From JAQUOA01 sp037443785 (GTDB lineage: Bacteria > Bacteroidota > Ignavibacteria > UBA10030 > UBA8401): a stretch of DNA of 64,000 nucleotides. Position 1 is the first letter of the stretch; the number at the start of each line of letters is the position of its first letter. Location: contig JBBINR010000017.1 of NCBI GenBank assembly GCA_037443785.1, positions 1 through 64,000 of the forward strand. Reading direction: 5' to 3'. Of the stretch, positions 1 through 8,786 are shown in pieces. The notes under the pieces are model-generated. The model had not been told where the DNA came from. It did not search any database and saw nothing but the letters and a program-made list of their open reading frames with translations. A program made the position numbers and the translations under genes.

Positions 1-1113
1 CACTTTCATTGTTGGCTTTACGTTGGAAAGTACTGTCGGTTCATATATTGCGCCTTTTCTTTTTCCACCGGCTAAAACAACAGCACCCGACTGAACAGCC
101 TCATTTACCCAGCTTTCAACACGCTTAATTTCATTTTCCGAAATCATTGGACCAACAAGTGTCTCTTCATCTTTCGGATCGCCAACTTTAATTTTTTGGA
201 CAGCATCCAAAAATCGTTTTGTAAATTCGGCTTCGATCTCTTTTTGAACAAATATCCGTTGCACTTTTATGCACACCTGACCGGAATATCCAAAACCTCC
301 AATGACACATCGTGAAATCGCCCAATCAAGATCGGCGCTTTTTTCAACAATAACAGCAGCGTTTCCTCCTAACTCTAAAACAATTTTCTTCTTTCCAACT
401 TTTTGTTTCAGCAACCAGCCAACTCTTGCACTTCCGGTAAAACTGAGCATTGCAATAGATTCATCTGTGACAAGAAGTTCAGCATTCTCATTTGAACATG
501 GAACAATATTGATCGTCCGTTTATCCAACCCGGATTCTAATAAACATTCTCCGAGAAGCAAAGAAGTCAACGGCGTTTGAGGCGGCGGTTTTATGATAAA
601 TGAATTTCCGCTCGCAATTGCGGGAGCAACTTTATGAGCGATAAGATTTAAAGGAAAATTAAACGGCGAAATGCATGCGATAACACCAATTGGAAATCGC
701 GACACAATTCCCTGTTTCCCTTTTGTAACGCTGGTAACATCAAGTGGAATAACTTCACCGTTGATTCGTTTGGCTTCTTCTGCGGCAATTTCAAACGTTG
801 CAATGGCGCGGTCAACTTCAGAACGTGAAAGACGAATCGGCTTCCCAGCTTCTTCAGTAATGAGCGACGCGAATTCTTCTTTTCTTTTTTTTATCGATGA
901 TGCGATGTTAGAAAGAATTTGTGATCGTTCAAACCCGGAATATTTCGATGTGGTCTTGAATGCTTCTGCAGATAACTGTATCGCTTCTTCAAGATCGGAA
1001 CGCTGTGCGAGAAATATTTTTGCAATTTCAGAATTATTGTACGGATTTCTGACAGAAGCAGTTCCTGAACTTTCCGTTAATTCTCCGCCAATATAAAATT
1101 GCTTTTCAGGCAT
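1..1113 (-). CDS. Aldehyde dehydrogenase, C-terminus cut by window edge
   Basis: NAD(P)-dependent aldehyde dehydrogenase oxidising an aldehyde to a carboxylate or acyl phosphate; substrate not determined. The reverse complement reads MPEKQFYIGGELTES from an ATG at 1113-1111 and stays open to base 1 (371 codons). Visible motifs are the cofactor-site region FNFPLN near residue 151, FTGSARVG near 225, the general-base glutamate in VLELGGNAA near 247 and the catalytic cysteine in SGQVCIKVQR near 281. The SGQVC context resembles the lactaldehyde/non-phosphorylating glyceraldehyde-3-phosphate branch more than the betaine-aldehyde branch (inference). It starts 6 bp after the proS stop, so it is probably the last visible gene of the catabolic operon. 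Confidence 0.9.
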   Translation of the reverse strand, partial: MPEKQFYIGGELTESSGTASVRNPYNNSEIAKIFLAQRSDLEEAIQLSAEAFKTTSKYSGFERSQILSNIASSIKKRKEEFASLITEEAGKPIRLSRSEVDRAIATFEIAAEEAKRINGEVIPLDVTSVTKGKQGIVSRFPIGVIACISPFNFPLNLIAHKVAPAIASGNSFIIKPPPQTPLTSLLLGECLLESGLDKRTINIVPCSNENAELLVTDESIAMLSFTGSARVGWLLKQKVGKKKIVLELGGNAAVIVEKSADLDWAISRCVIGGFGYSGQVCIKVQRIFVQKEIEAEFTKRFLDAVQKIKVGDPKDEETLVGPMISENEIKRVESWVNEAVQSGAVVLAGGKRKGAIYEPTVLSNVKPTMKV

Positions 1114-1119
1114 TACACA

Positions 1120-2817
1120 TTAACTTTTGACAAAATTCAACACTTCCGTTACAATATTTGCAACAGCAACGGTCCATCGTTTCCCGGAATTACGATCTTT
1201 TAACTCAATCTCACCATTCTTCAAATTCTTTTCACCAATGATAACTTGCAATGGCATCCCAAGCAGATCTGCATCTTTAAATTTAAAACCGGGGCTTGCA
1301 TCAACTCTGTCATCAAACAAAATAGAAATTCCTTTTTTCTGGAGCTCAGAATATACTTCCTCAGATTTTTTCACTGTTTCTTCCGACTTAGCCGAAACGC
1401 AAATCAAGTGCACATCGTATGGAGCAATCGATTTTTGCCATTTAATTCCATTTTCATCATAATGCTGTTCAATATGGCATGCGATAATACGTTCAACACC
1501 GATTCCATAACAACCCATGATGATCGGATTTTCTTTTCCCTGCTCGTCAAGGAAGTTTGCTTTCATTGCAACAGAATATTTCGTTCCAAGCTTAAAAATA
1601 TGACCTACTTCAATTCCTTTTATGATGCGAAGTTTTCCCCTTCCATCAGGAGATGTTTCACCTTCTTCAATCGTTCGAAAATCATGGAACGATTCAATTT
1701 TGCAATCACGAGTAAGATCGACATCAGTCAAATGATAGTCATTCTTGTTTGCGCCGCAGACAAGTCCATTTGCACCTTCAAGTCGTTTATCGGCTACTAT
1801 CGTAAATTTATTTGCTAATCCAACAGGTCCAATTGAACCGGCATCTGCACCTGTCAATTCCAACAATTCTTCAGGATGCGCGGGACGAATGTCTTGACCG
1901 AACACGGAATGCAATTTTGATTCATTAAGCTGGTCGTTGCCGAGCATCAAGACGATAATTGGTTTTTCAACACTGATAAAGATTAACGATTTTGCACATT
2001 GCGATGTTGGGACTTTGAGAAATGCGGCAACCTCATCTATTGTTTTCGCGTTCGGTGTATGAACTTCACGGAATGGTTTACTTTCCGCATGTCGTTCGGC
2101 TTTCGGAACAAGCGATGTTGCAATTTCAACATTTGCCGCATAACCGGATTCTTCACACACTGCAAGATTATCTTCACCAGCGTTTGATTCAACCATGAAT
2201 TCCTGCGAACCGCTGCCGCCCATTGCACCGCTCGATGCACCGACGATATAAAAACTTAAACCGCAACGTGTATAAATATTTTTATACGCTTGAGCATGGA
2301 GATCATAACTCTTATCCAATCCAGTCCATGATGAATCTAAGCTGTACGAATCCTTCATTGTAAACTGGCGCCCGCGAAGTACGCCGGATTTTGGACGCGG
2401 TTCATTTCTAAATTTTGTTTGAATTTGATACCAAATTTGCGGCATCTCTTTGTACGACTTCACATGATTTTTTGCGATCCATGTAATTACTTCCTCATGT
2501 GTAGGCGCAAGAATCATAGCACGATTTTTCACATGAAACATGATATCGCCGAATGCTTTTACTCGATCAGTTTCTTCCCACAATTCGATCGGATTCAATG
2601 CAGGAAGATGAAATTCCTGACCGCCGATTGCATCCATTTCTTCGCGGATAATCTGCATAACTTTTTTCATCACCGAGTATCCGATCGGCAAGAATGAAAA
2701 AACTCCTGCAGACAATTGGCGCATCAGTCCTGCACGAATCATTAATTGGTGACTTGGAATTACAGCATCGGATGGAACTTCTTTAACAGTAGGGAAAAAA
2801 CCTTTGGATAATCGCAT
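1120..2817 (-). CDS. proS: Prolyl-tRNA synthetase, bacterial long form
   Basis: Charges tRNA-Pro with proline using ATP in the cytoplasm. At 565 residues it matches the usual bacterial ProS (about 570) that carries an editing (INS) domain between motifs 2 and 3. The class II motif 2 region RGRQFTMKDSYSLD lies near residue 150, an insertion of roughly 180 residues follows, and motif 3 (MGCYGIGVERI) lies near 430. A C-terminal anticodon-binding domain of the HGTP type (VHLICVSAKSEE onwards) completes it. It is packed between the acyl-CoA catabolic genes and the aldehyde dehydrogenase, with 136 bp of free upstream sequence that could carry its own promoter. Confidence 0.97.
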   Translation of the reverse strand: MRLSKGFFPTVKEVPSDAVIPSHQLMIRAGLMRQLSAGVFSFLPIGYSVMKKVMQIIREEMDAIGGQEFHLPALNPIELWEETDRVKAFGDIMFHVKNRAMILAPTHEEVITWIAKNHVKSYKEMPQIWYQIQTKFRNEPRPKSGVLRGRQFTMKDSYSLDSSWTGLDKSYDLHAQAYKNIYTRCGLSFYIVGASSGAMGGSGSQEFMVESNAGEDNLAVCEESGYAANVEIATSLVPKAERHAESKPFREVHTPNAKTIDEVAAFLKVPTSQCAKSLIFISVEKPIIVLMLGNDQLNESKLHSVFGQDIRPAHPEELLELTGADAGSIGPVGLANKFTIVADKRLEGANGLVCGANKNDYHLTDVDLTRDCKIESFHDFRTIEEGETSPDGRGKLRIIKGIEVGHIFKLGTKYSVAMKANFLDEQGKENPIIMGCYGIGVERIIACHIEQHYDENGIKWQKSIAPYDVHLICVSAKSEETVKKSEEVYSELQKKGISILFDDRVDASPGFKFKDADLLGMPLQVIIGEKNLKNGEIELKDRNSGKRWTVAVANIVTEVLNFVKS

Positions 2818-2953
2818 GTACGGTTAATAAGTTATGAACGAAAGAATTGAATTAATAATCAGACTTGTTTAGATCAGATTGCTTTAAAGATACTCAAGAA
2901 TAAAAAGGTAGGCAAGAAGTGATTTTTCTTTTTAAAAAGAATTTTTTCTGAAG

Positions 2954-3277
2954 TTAAATTTTCTCGTCGATATCCAGCTCCATTCTTAGCATGACACTGC
3001 TCAATACTTTTCCTTGTGCATCATTCTTTAAGGATTTCGTTCCACCTCCTCCGAGAGATTGATGAAGAAGGAAATTTAAAGCACCAATATTCTCAAGTTC
3101 AAAACGCTCCACTTTCCCGAGGCAAATTCCTTCGAAATGTTTCTGCACACGATCGACGGTAAGATACTTTTTGAGAAGTGGAAAGTACTCCGGTTTACGA
3201 GCAATAACACCGACATTTCCAGTGTCACCTTTATCGCCTGAACGAGCGTGAGCAATTGAGATAAGTTGAATTTTCAT
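2954..3277 (-). CDS. AtuA-like small domain protein
   Basis: A 107-residue protein matching the small domain that accompanies AtuA/DUF1446 proteins, either fused C-terminally or encoded separately. Visible features are the N-terminal strand followed by ARSGDKGDTGNVGVIAR, and the glycine-rich LGGGGTKSLKNDAQGK near residue 80. The conserved SGDKG(N/D) motif is characteristic. It lies 30 bp after the broken AtuA-family gene and in the same direction. It is probably a subunit of the same, biochemically undefined, step linked to acyclic terpene or leucine/isovalerate degradation. The chemistry is unknown. Confidence 0.8.
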   Translation of the reverse strand: MKIQLISIAHARSGDKGDTGNVGVIARKPEYFPLLKKYLTVDRVQKHFEGICLGKVERFELENIGALNFLLHQSLGGGGTKSLKNDAQGKVLSSVMLRMELDIDEKI

Positions 3278-3307
3278 ATCGTATCTTTTTGATTGGAGAC
3301 AAAGTCT

Positions 3308-4669
3308 TTACAATGTTTCAACAATAACTTTGGGTATCACTAAATTTTTAGGGATCAACGACGGCCAATATGCTATAACCTCACTTGGCTTTGGTCTACC
3401 ACCGGCAAAACCGGTAACTGAAGAAGGTCCTGTTAATACGAGTGGAGCAATCTCTCTAGAAAATGCTTCAATCGCATTTCTATCTTTTCCCCTCACACCA
3501 ATTCGCAAAACAACTTCGTTCGGTTCTGAAGAACGATCTGTAAAAGGTCCGAATGATGAATCGAATCCAAGTAACTCTGATCGAATTCATCCAAACTGAC
3601 AATGTTGATCGAAAAGGCGCGTGCGAATAATTTCATCCGCCTTTTTTGCTTTATCAATCGCATCAGGCCACACATACGTTAGAGTCCCAAAAGCAGTATA
3701 CCCATCTTGATGCGACATGGAAACTTTATAAAATTCCGTTGCTGGCCGCCCTTTAATTCCGGACACCTTTACTTTATTCGCTCCCGCATTTTGCAACTGA
3801 ATTGTCGTGAAGTCGGCAATACAATCCGGCGTGATATATTCTTTTGGATTACCAATTTCGTACACAAGCTGCTCTTTCACTGTCGCTTCGCTCACTAATC
3901 CGCCGGTATTTTCATGTTTGGTAATCATGAAGGTGCCGTCGGGATACGCTTCTGCAATTGGAAAACCGACATGAGCAAGATCAGGAACAGATTTCCAATC
4001 ACCGGAAAAATTTCCACCGCTTGCCTGTGCACCGCATTCAAGAATATGTCCTGCGACAGTTCCGGCCGCCAATTTATCCCAATCATCATTCTTCCAATCA
4101 AATTCATAAATCATCGGCGCAAGGGTTAGTCCGGTATCAGTTGTTCGTCCTGTAATGATAATTTGCGCACCTTGTTGCAATGCTTCAACAATTGGAAACG
4201 CTCCAAAATAGGTATTTGCGCTGAGAACATTGGAGCGAACGGCATCAAACGATTCACCTGTTTCCATATTTTTAAAGGAAACATTCTTTGCATGCAATTG
4301 ATCGAGTTGTGGTAAAATATCATCGCCAAGCACCACACCAATCTTTAAATTCTTTATTCCCAATTTTCTTGCAACAGCAAAGATTGCGTCGCGGCACCCG
4401 ATTGGATTAACACCGCCGCCGTTTGTAATGACCGTTATCTTCTTTGAAATGATATCGGGAAGAATTTCTGCAATCAACGGAATAAAATCTTTCGCGTACC
4501 CTAGCGAAGGATCTTTCATTTTTTGCTTTTGCATAATCGACATCGTTACTTCAGCAAGATAATCCATAACAAGATAATCGATTGGTCCTTTGCGAACTTG
4601 ATCGATCGGTGCGTTACGAAGATCTCCCCAGAAACCTTGACCGCTTGCAATACGAATAGATTTTTTCAT
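3308..4669 (-). pseudogene. AtuA/DUF1446-family gene interrupted by an in-frame TGA
   Basis: The first 360 codons (from ATG 4669) encode a clear AtuA/DUF1446 protein: GQGFWGD near residue 10, TNGGGVNPIGCRDA near 82, IIITGRTTDTGLTLAP near 172 and GNFSGDW near 218. A TGA at 3589-3587 then closes the frame. The same frame reopens at once and runs to a TAA at 3310-3308, encoding SELLGFDSSFGPF, VVLRIGVRGKD and SVTGFAGGRPKPSEVIAYWP, which is the expected C-terminal part of the family. The uninterrupted total would be about 452 residues, normal for the family. This is a single nonsense change or a base-call error, not a frameshift, because both parts share one frame. It lies 6 bp after the carboxylase gene. 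Confidence 0.85.
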
Positions 4670-4675
4670 GTGACG

Positions 4676-6331
4676 TTATACCTGTAGAATACCGGGATTG
4701 AATTGCGAAATTTCCGGATTGTTTGATGCCATCGCAATTCCATGTGAGATAACAGATCGCGTTGATGCGGGATCGATAATATCATCCACCCAAAGACGGG
4801 CAGCAGCATATAATGGATCAAGTTCATTGAAATATCGCTGTTGAACTTCGTCCAGCATTTTATTCTTCTCTAGCTCGGAGATTTTCTTCCCCTTCTTTTC
4901 CATTGCCTGCAACTTTATCGAAAGCAACGTTTCACTTGCTTGCTTTCCTCCCATCACAGCAATTTGTGCAGTAGGCCATGCAAAAATCAATCGCGGATCG
5001 TATGCTTTACCGCACATCGCATAATTTCCTGCTCCGTAGCTGTTTCCAACTATCACCGTAAATTTCGGAACGACAGAATTGGCAACGGCATTCACCATCT
5101 TCGCGCCATCTTTGATGATGCCGCCTTGTTCTGCTTTGCTTCCAACCATAAATCCTGTAACATCCTGAAGAAACAGAAGCGGAATATGTTTTTGATTGCA
5201 ATTCATGATGAAGCGTGCAGCCTTGTCCGCACTGTCGCTATAAATGACGCCACCAATTTGCATCTCTCCAGCAGCATTTTTAACAACTGAGCGTTGATTG
5301 GCAACAATACCAACAGCCCAGCCATCAATGCGTGCATAACCGGTAATAACCGTTTTCCCATATCCTGTTTTGTATTCATCGAGCTCGCTTCCATCGATCA
5401 AGCGCGCGATGATCTGATACATATCGTATGGTTTCTTTCGATCCGTGGGCAAGATTCCCAAAATTTCTTCCGGTTTGAATTTTGGAGAACGTGGATCACT
5501 TCTATCAAAAGGAGTTTTTGTATTCTTTCCAATTTTTCCAATGATAGAACGAATCGATGAAAGACATTCAGCATCATTTTTCATCTTATGATCGGTCACG
5601 CCACTGATTTCACAATGAACCATCGCGCCGCCGAGCGATTCATTATCAATTTCTTCACCGATTGCTGCTTTCACAAGATGAGAGCCGGCTAAAAACACAC
5701 TTCCCGTTTTGTCAACAATCATCGCTTCATCACTCATAATCGGAAGATAGGCACCGCCGGCAACACACGGTCCCATGATTGCGGCAATTTGCACAATGCC
5801 CATTGACGACATGATTGCATTGTTGCGGAAAATTCGCCCGAAGTGTTCTTTGTCCGGAAAAATTTCGGATTGGAGAGGAAGAAAAACTCCGGCAGAGTCA
5901 ACGAGGTACACGATTGGTAATCTGTTCTCGATTGAAATTTCCTGTGCGCGTAAATTCTTTTTACATGTAATGGGAAACCACGCGCCCGCTTTCACTGTCG
6001 CATCATTCGCAACAATAACAACATCACGTTGCTGGATCTTGCCAATGCCAAAAATTGTTCCCGATGATGGCGCACCGCCATACTCTTCATACATCCCATA
6101 CGCCGTAAGAAGTCCGATTTCAAGAAAAGGTGATCCGTCATCGATCAGCAAATTAATTCTTTCGCGCGCCGTCAGCTTTCCACGCTGGTGGTGCTTTGCA
6201 ATGGCTTCTTTTCCACCACCGATCATCGTGGTTTCAGCAATCGACTGAATTCTTTTGTTCAGCTCTTTGAATGATTCCGCATTCTTTTTGAATGCAGAGT
6301 CCTTTTCTATTTGTGATCCAATATGTGCCAA
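4676..6331 (-). CDS. Acyl-CoA carboxylase beta (carboxyltransferase) subunit, methylcrotonyl-CoA type
   Basis: Carboxyltransferase subunit that transfers CO2 from carboxy-biotin to an acyl-CoA. The 551-residue length and the motifs YLVDSAGVFLPLQ, GRIFRNNAIMSS, MGPCVAGGAYLP and TGSVFLAGSHLVKAAIGEE match 3-methylcrotonyl-CoA/geranyl-CoA carboxylase beta subunits better than propionyl-CoA carboxylases. An acyl-CoA dehydrogenase and a hydratase lie upstream in the operon, which fits leucine (isovalerate) or acyclic terpene degradation. No biotin-carboxylase/biotin-carrier subunit is present in the window, so its partner must be encoded elsewhere. It is separated from the dehydrogenase by 4 bp. 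Confidence 0.9.
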   Translation of the reverse strand: MAHIGSQIEKDSAFKKNAESFKELNKRIQSIAETTMIGGGKEAIAKHHQRGKLTARERINLLIDDGSPFLEIGLLTAYGMYEEYGGAPSSGTIFGIGKIQQRDVVIVANDATVKAGAWFPITCKKNLRAQEISIENRLPIVYLVDSAGVFLPLQSEIFPDKEHFGRIFRNNAIMSSMGIVQIAAIMGPCVAGGAYLPIMSDEAMIVDKTGSVFLAGSHLVKAAIGEEIDNESLGGAMVHCEISGVTDHKMKNDAECLSSIRSIIGKIGKNTKTPFDRSDPRSPKFKPEEILGILPTDRKKPYDMYQIIARLIDGSELDEYKTGYGKTVITGYARIDGWAVGIVANQRSVVKNAAGEMQIGGVIYSDSADKAARFIMNCNQKHIPLLFLQDVTGFMVGSKAEQGGIIKDGAKMVNAVANSVVPKFTVIVGNSYGAGNYAMCGKAYDPRLIFAWPTAQIAVMGGKQASETLLSIKLQAMEKKGKKISELEKNKMLDEVQQRYFNELDPLYAAARLWVDDIIDPASTRSVISHGIAMASNNPEISQFNPGILQV

Positions 6332-6335
6332 AGAA

Positions 6336-7445
6336 TTATCCTAACAATTTTTTTGCAATCACAATGCGTTGAACTTCGGAAGTTCCTTCTCCGATAGTGA
6401 GCAATTTCGCATCGCGATAAAATTTTTCCACAGGAAATTCTTTTATATATCCATAACCACCGTGGATTTGCACTGCATCATTGGCAGCACGAACAGAAAC
6501 TTCACTCGCATATAATTTCGCCTGCGCGGCAGCTATACCGAAATCTTCACCGTTCATTTTCATTACTGCAGCTTTATGTGTTAATGCACGCGCTGCCTCA
6601 ATTTCTGTTGCCATATCGGCAAGCTTCCATTGAATTCCTTGAAACTCTGAAATCGATTTTCCAAATTGTTTCCGGTCTTTTGAATATTTGATACTTGCAT
6701 CGAGTGCTCCCGCCGCAAGTCCGACAGATAAAGCTGCAATTCCTATTCTTCCTCCTTCAACAACCTTCATCGCTTGACGAAATCCCTCTCCTTCTTTTCC
6801 AAGGAGATTTTCATGAGGAACTCTTACGTTATCAAAAATTAGGCCGGTAGTATCGCTTGATCGCATTCCCAATTTATTTTCTTTTTTCCCCGTAGAAAAG
6901 CCGGGCATTCCTTTTTCAAGAATGAATGCAGAAATAGAAGTTTTATTACCGGACCGCCCTGTCACTGCCATAACCACAAATGTTGAGCCTACGGTTCCAT
7001 GGGTAATAAATGCTTTCGAGCCGTTTAATATCCAAAAGTTGCCGTCCCTAACGGCCGTTGTTTTCATCCCAGCAGCATCGCTTCCGGATCCGGGTTCTGT
7101 TAATCCCCAACCGCCAATTTTTTTCCCGCTGCAAAGATCGGGTAAATATTTTTTCTTTTGTTCTTCAGTGCCGAAAGAAAAAATATGACTGACACACAAT
7201 CCATTATGGGCACAAACCGTCAAGCCAATCGACGGATCAACTTTTGATATTTCTTCAACGAGAAGTGTAAATTCGAGAGGAGTTAATCCTGCACCGCCGT
7301 ATTCTTCCGGAATCATTGCACCGAGAAATCCGACAGAAGCAAGTTTATCAACCAATGGGAATGGAAATTCTTGCGACTCATCATACTTCATGATATGTGG
7401 ACGCAATTCTTTTTCTGCAAATTCTTTTGCAAGAGCTTGAATCAT
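6336..7445 (-). CDS. Acyl-CoA dehydrogenase, short-chain type
   Basis: FAD-dependent alpha,beta-desaturation of a short acyl-CoA, passing electrons to electron-transfer flavoprotein. Family motifs are GGWGLTEPGSGSDAAG near residue 105, RKQFGKSISEFQ near 250, HGGYGYIKEFPVEKFYRDAK near 330, and the catalytic glutamate in IGEGTSEVQR at E353. A Glu here is the butyryl/medium-chain arrangement; isovaleryl-CoA dehydrogenase places its base on another helix. That argues against a strict isovaleryl-CoA assignment despite the leucine-like neighbourhood. The chosen ATG (7445) follows AAGAAAGGT; the N-terminus is slightly shorter than usual (369 against about 380). No in-frame upstream ATG was seen. Confidence 0.92.
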   Translation of the reverse strand: MIQALAKEFAEKELRPHIMKYDESQEFPFPLVDKLASVGFLGAMIPEEYGGAGLTPLEFTLLVEEISKVDPSIGLTVCAHNGLCVSHIFSFGTEEQKKKYLPDLCSGKKIGGWGLTEPGSGSDAAGMKTTAVRDGNFWILNGSKAFITHGTVGSTFVVMAVTGRSGNKTSISAFILEKGMPGFSTGKKENKLGMRSSDTTGLIFDNVRVPHENLLGKEGEGFRQAMKVVEGGRIGIAALSVGLAAGALDASIKYSKDRKQFGKSISEFQGIQWKLADMATEIEAARALTHKAAVMKMNGEDFGIAAAQAKLYASEVSVRAANDAVQIHGGYGYIKEFPVEKFYRDAKLLTIGEGTSEVQRIVIAKKLLG

Positions 7446-7496
7446 GGCGTTACCTTTCTTCTTTGTAAAGATAAGGATGTGAAAATTTTTTGGGTG

Positions 7497-8294
7497 TTAT
7501 TTTCCCATCCAGTGAGGTGAGCGCTTTTCGTTAAATGCGCGCAGAGCTTCAAGACGATCTTTGGTTTTAATCAAAGCTGCATATGAAACACTTTCATTTT
7601 TATATCCATTCTTCAGTAATTGTTCTGCCTGCGCGTTGATTGCTTTTTTTGCCTGACGCAGTGCACGTGGAGCATTTGTAGCTAGAGAAGAAATAATTTT
7701 ATTCGATTGTTGTATGAATTCAATTTCCGAAAATAGATACTCAATGACTCCATCCCGCAGTGCTTCTTCCCCAGAAAACTTTTGTCCGAGAAGAATCCAC
7801 TTTTTTGCAATTGACACCGTTGTTCGAAGTTGAAGTAATTGAGTCCCTCCTGCAGCGGGAATAATGCCTAAAGAGACTTCTGGAAATCCTAAAACGCATT
7901 TATCGGATGCGATAATGATGTCGCCGGCAAGTGCAAATTCCATTCCCCCGCCCAATGCAGCTCCTTGAATCAGCATAACAACAGGCTGCGGCAAATTGAA
8001 CCAAGAACGAACCATCAATTGGATTTCGCGCACAGTTTTTCCAACTTGTGAAACCGGAAGTAATGCTCGCTCTTTAAGATCAGCACCGGCGCAAAAGACC
8101 GATCCGGATGATGAAACAACAACTTCCCAAACGTCATCCATCGTCGAAATGTTTTTTGCGACACGATGAAGCTCTGCAACAAATTCTTTGTTCAGAGCAT
8201 TGACGGGAGGACGGTCGAGTTGAACACGAAGGATATGATTGTCGACCGACAGTTTTACGAATTTATATTGATCCGTTTTTATTTTCATGGCCAT
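7497..8294 (-). CDS. Enoyl-CoA hydratase/isomerase, methylglutaconyl-CoA hydratase-like
   Basis: Crotonase-fold protein that hydrates an enoyl-CoA. The oxyanion-hole segments SGSVFCAGADLKER and IQGAALGGGMEFALAGD are present, as is FPEVSLGIIPAAGGTQ, which carries the second acid/base region. Similarity in these segments to AUH/LiuC-type hydratases and the adjacent carboxylase suggest 3-methylglutaconyl-CoA hydration in leucine catabolism (inference). An upstream in-frame ATG at 8348 would add 18 hydrophobic, unconserved residues. The ATG at 8294 (MAMKIKTDQY) gives the expected 265 residues and was preferred. It is the first gene of the acyl-CoA cluster. Confidence 0.88.
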   Translation of the reverse strand: MAMKIKTDQYKFVKLSVDNHILRVQLDRPPVNALNKEFVAELHRVAKNISTMDDVWEVVVSSSGSVFCAGADLKERALLPVSQVGKTVREIQLMVRSWFNLPQPVVMLIQGAALGGGMEFALAGDIIIASDKCVLGFPEVSLGIIPAAGGTQLLQLRTTVSIAKKWILLGQKFSGEEALRDGVIEYLFSEIEFIQQSNKIISSLATNAPRALRQAKKAINAQAEQLLKNGYKNESVSYAALIKTKDRLEALRAFNEKRSPHWMGK

Positions 8295-8471
8295 TGAGGT
8301 CTCTGTGATAATACTGATTTCGGATAAAATGAACAAGTGAATAATCAACCATGAATATAAAATTTCAGAGCCGATAATGATTCAAAAATTGCTTTCTTTG
8401 GACTGAGGGAATCGTAGAATTTGAGATGGGGGGCAGTGTCGATCGCTAAAATTCGAGCCTTTATAAGATTG

Positions 8472-8544
8472 TACCCTCACGCAGACTCGAACTGCGATTA
8501 GAAGTTTAGGAAACTCCGGTTCTATCCTGTTGAACTATGAGGGC
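8472..8544 (-). tRNA. tRNA-Arg (anticodon CCT)
   Basis: Read on the minus strand, the acceptor GCCCTCA (5' end at 8544) pairs with TGAGGGT, including one terminal G-U. The D arm reads TAGTTCAACAGGATAGAAC. The anticodon stem GGAGT/ACTTC encloses the loop TTCCTAA, giving anticodon CCT. The T arm is GCAG-TTCGAGT-CTGC. The discriminator is A and the CCA end is not encoded. The 73-base cloverleaf is complete, with no intron or extra arm. Confidence 0.93.
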
Positions 8545-8786
8545 TCACGACAAAAATACAAAAATCGATGAAGAATTAAAAATAGAGCGGGTGTATTTTC
8601 AGTGAAGCATTTTTTTCTTGCGTCCATACGCTATTCCTGTGAAAGCCTGGGAAGGCCCAACCAACCAATAGATTAAACCCGAAATTACTGCGTAACGACA
8701 CGAAGTGTTAATGCAAATCCGAATACAGTATCACTGAATCCCATTATTTTTTTTTGCGAAATTTATCCTCACAATTTTTTCCCTGA
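8545..8786. other. Intergenic stretch between tRNA-Arg and the amidase gene
   Basis: No intact gene is visible. On the minus strand an ATG at 8744 opens a short frame reading MGFSDTVFGFALTLRVVTQ before a stop. A second frame between about 8700 and 8599 reads AVISGLIYWLVGPSQ and ends in AYGRKKKMLH followed by TGA. Together these look like the hydrophobic, basic-tailed end of a small membrane protein joined across a frameshift, so a decayed gene is possible but unproven. No terminator with a clear T-run was found downstream of the amidase stop. Confidence 0.25.

Noticed and set aside
3587..3589. Selenocysteine or other TGA recoding in the AtuA-like gene
   Set aside because: The family has no conserved cysteine at this position, no clear SECIS-like hairpin is seen just downstream, and no selenocysteine genes are in the window. 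A nonsense mutation or base error is simpler.
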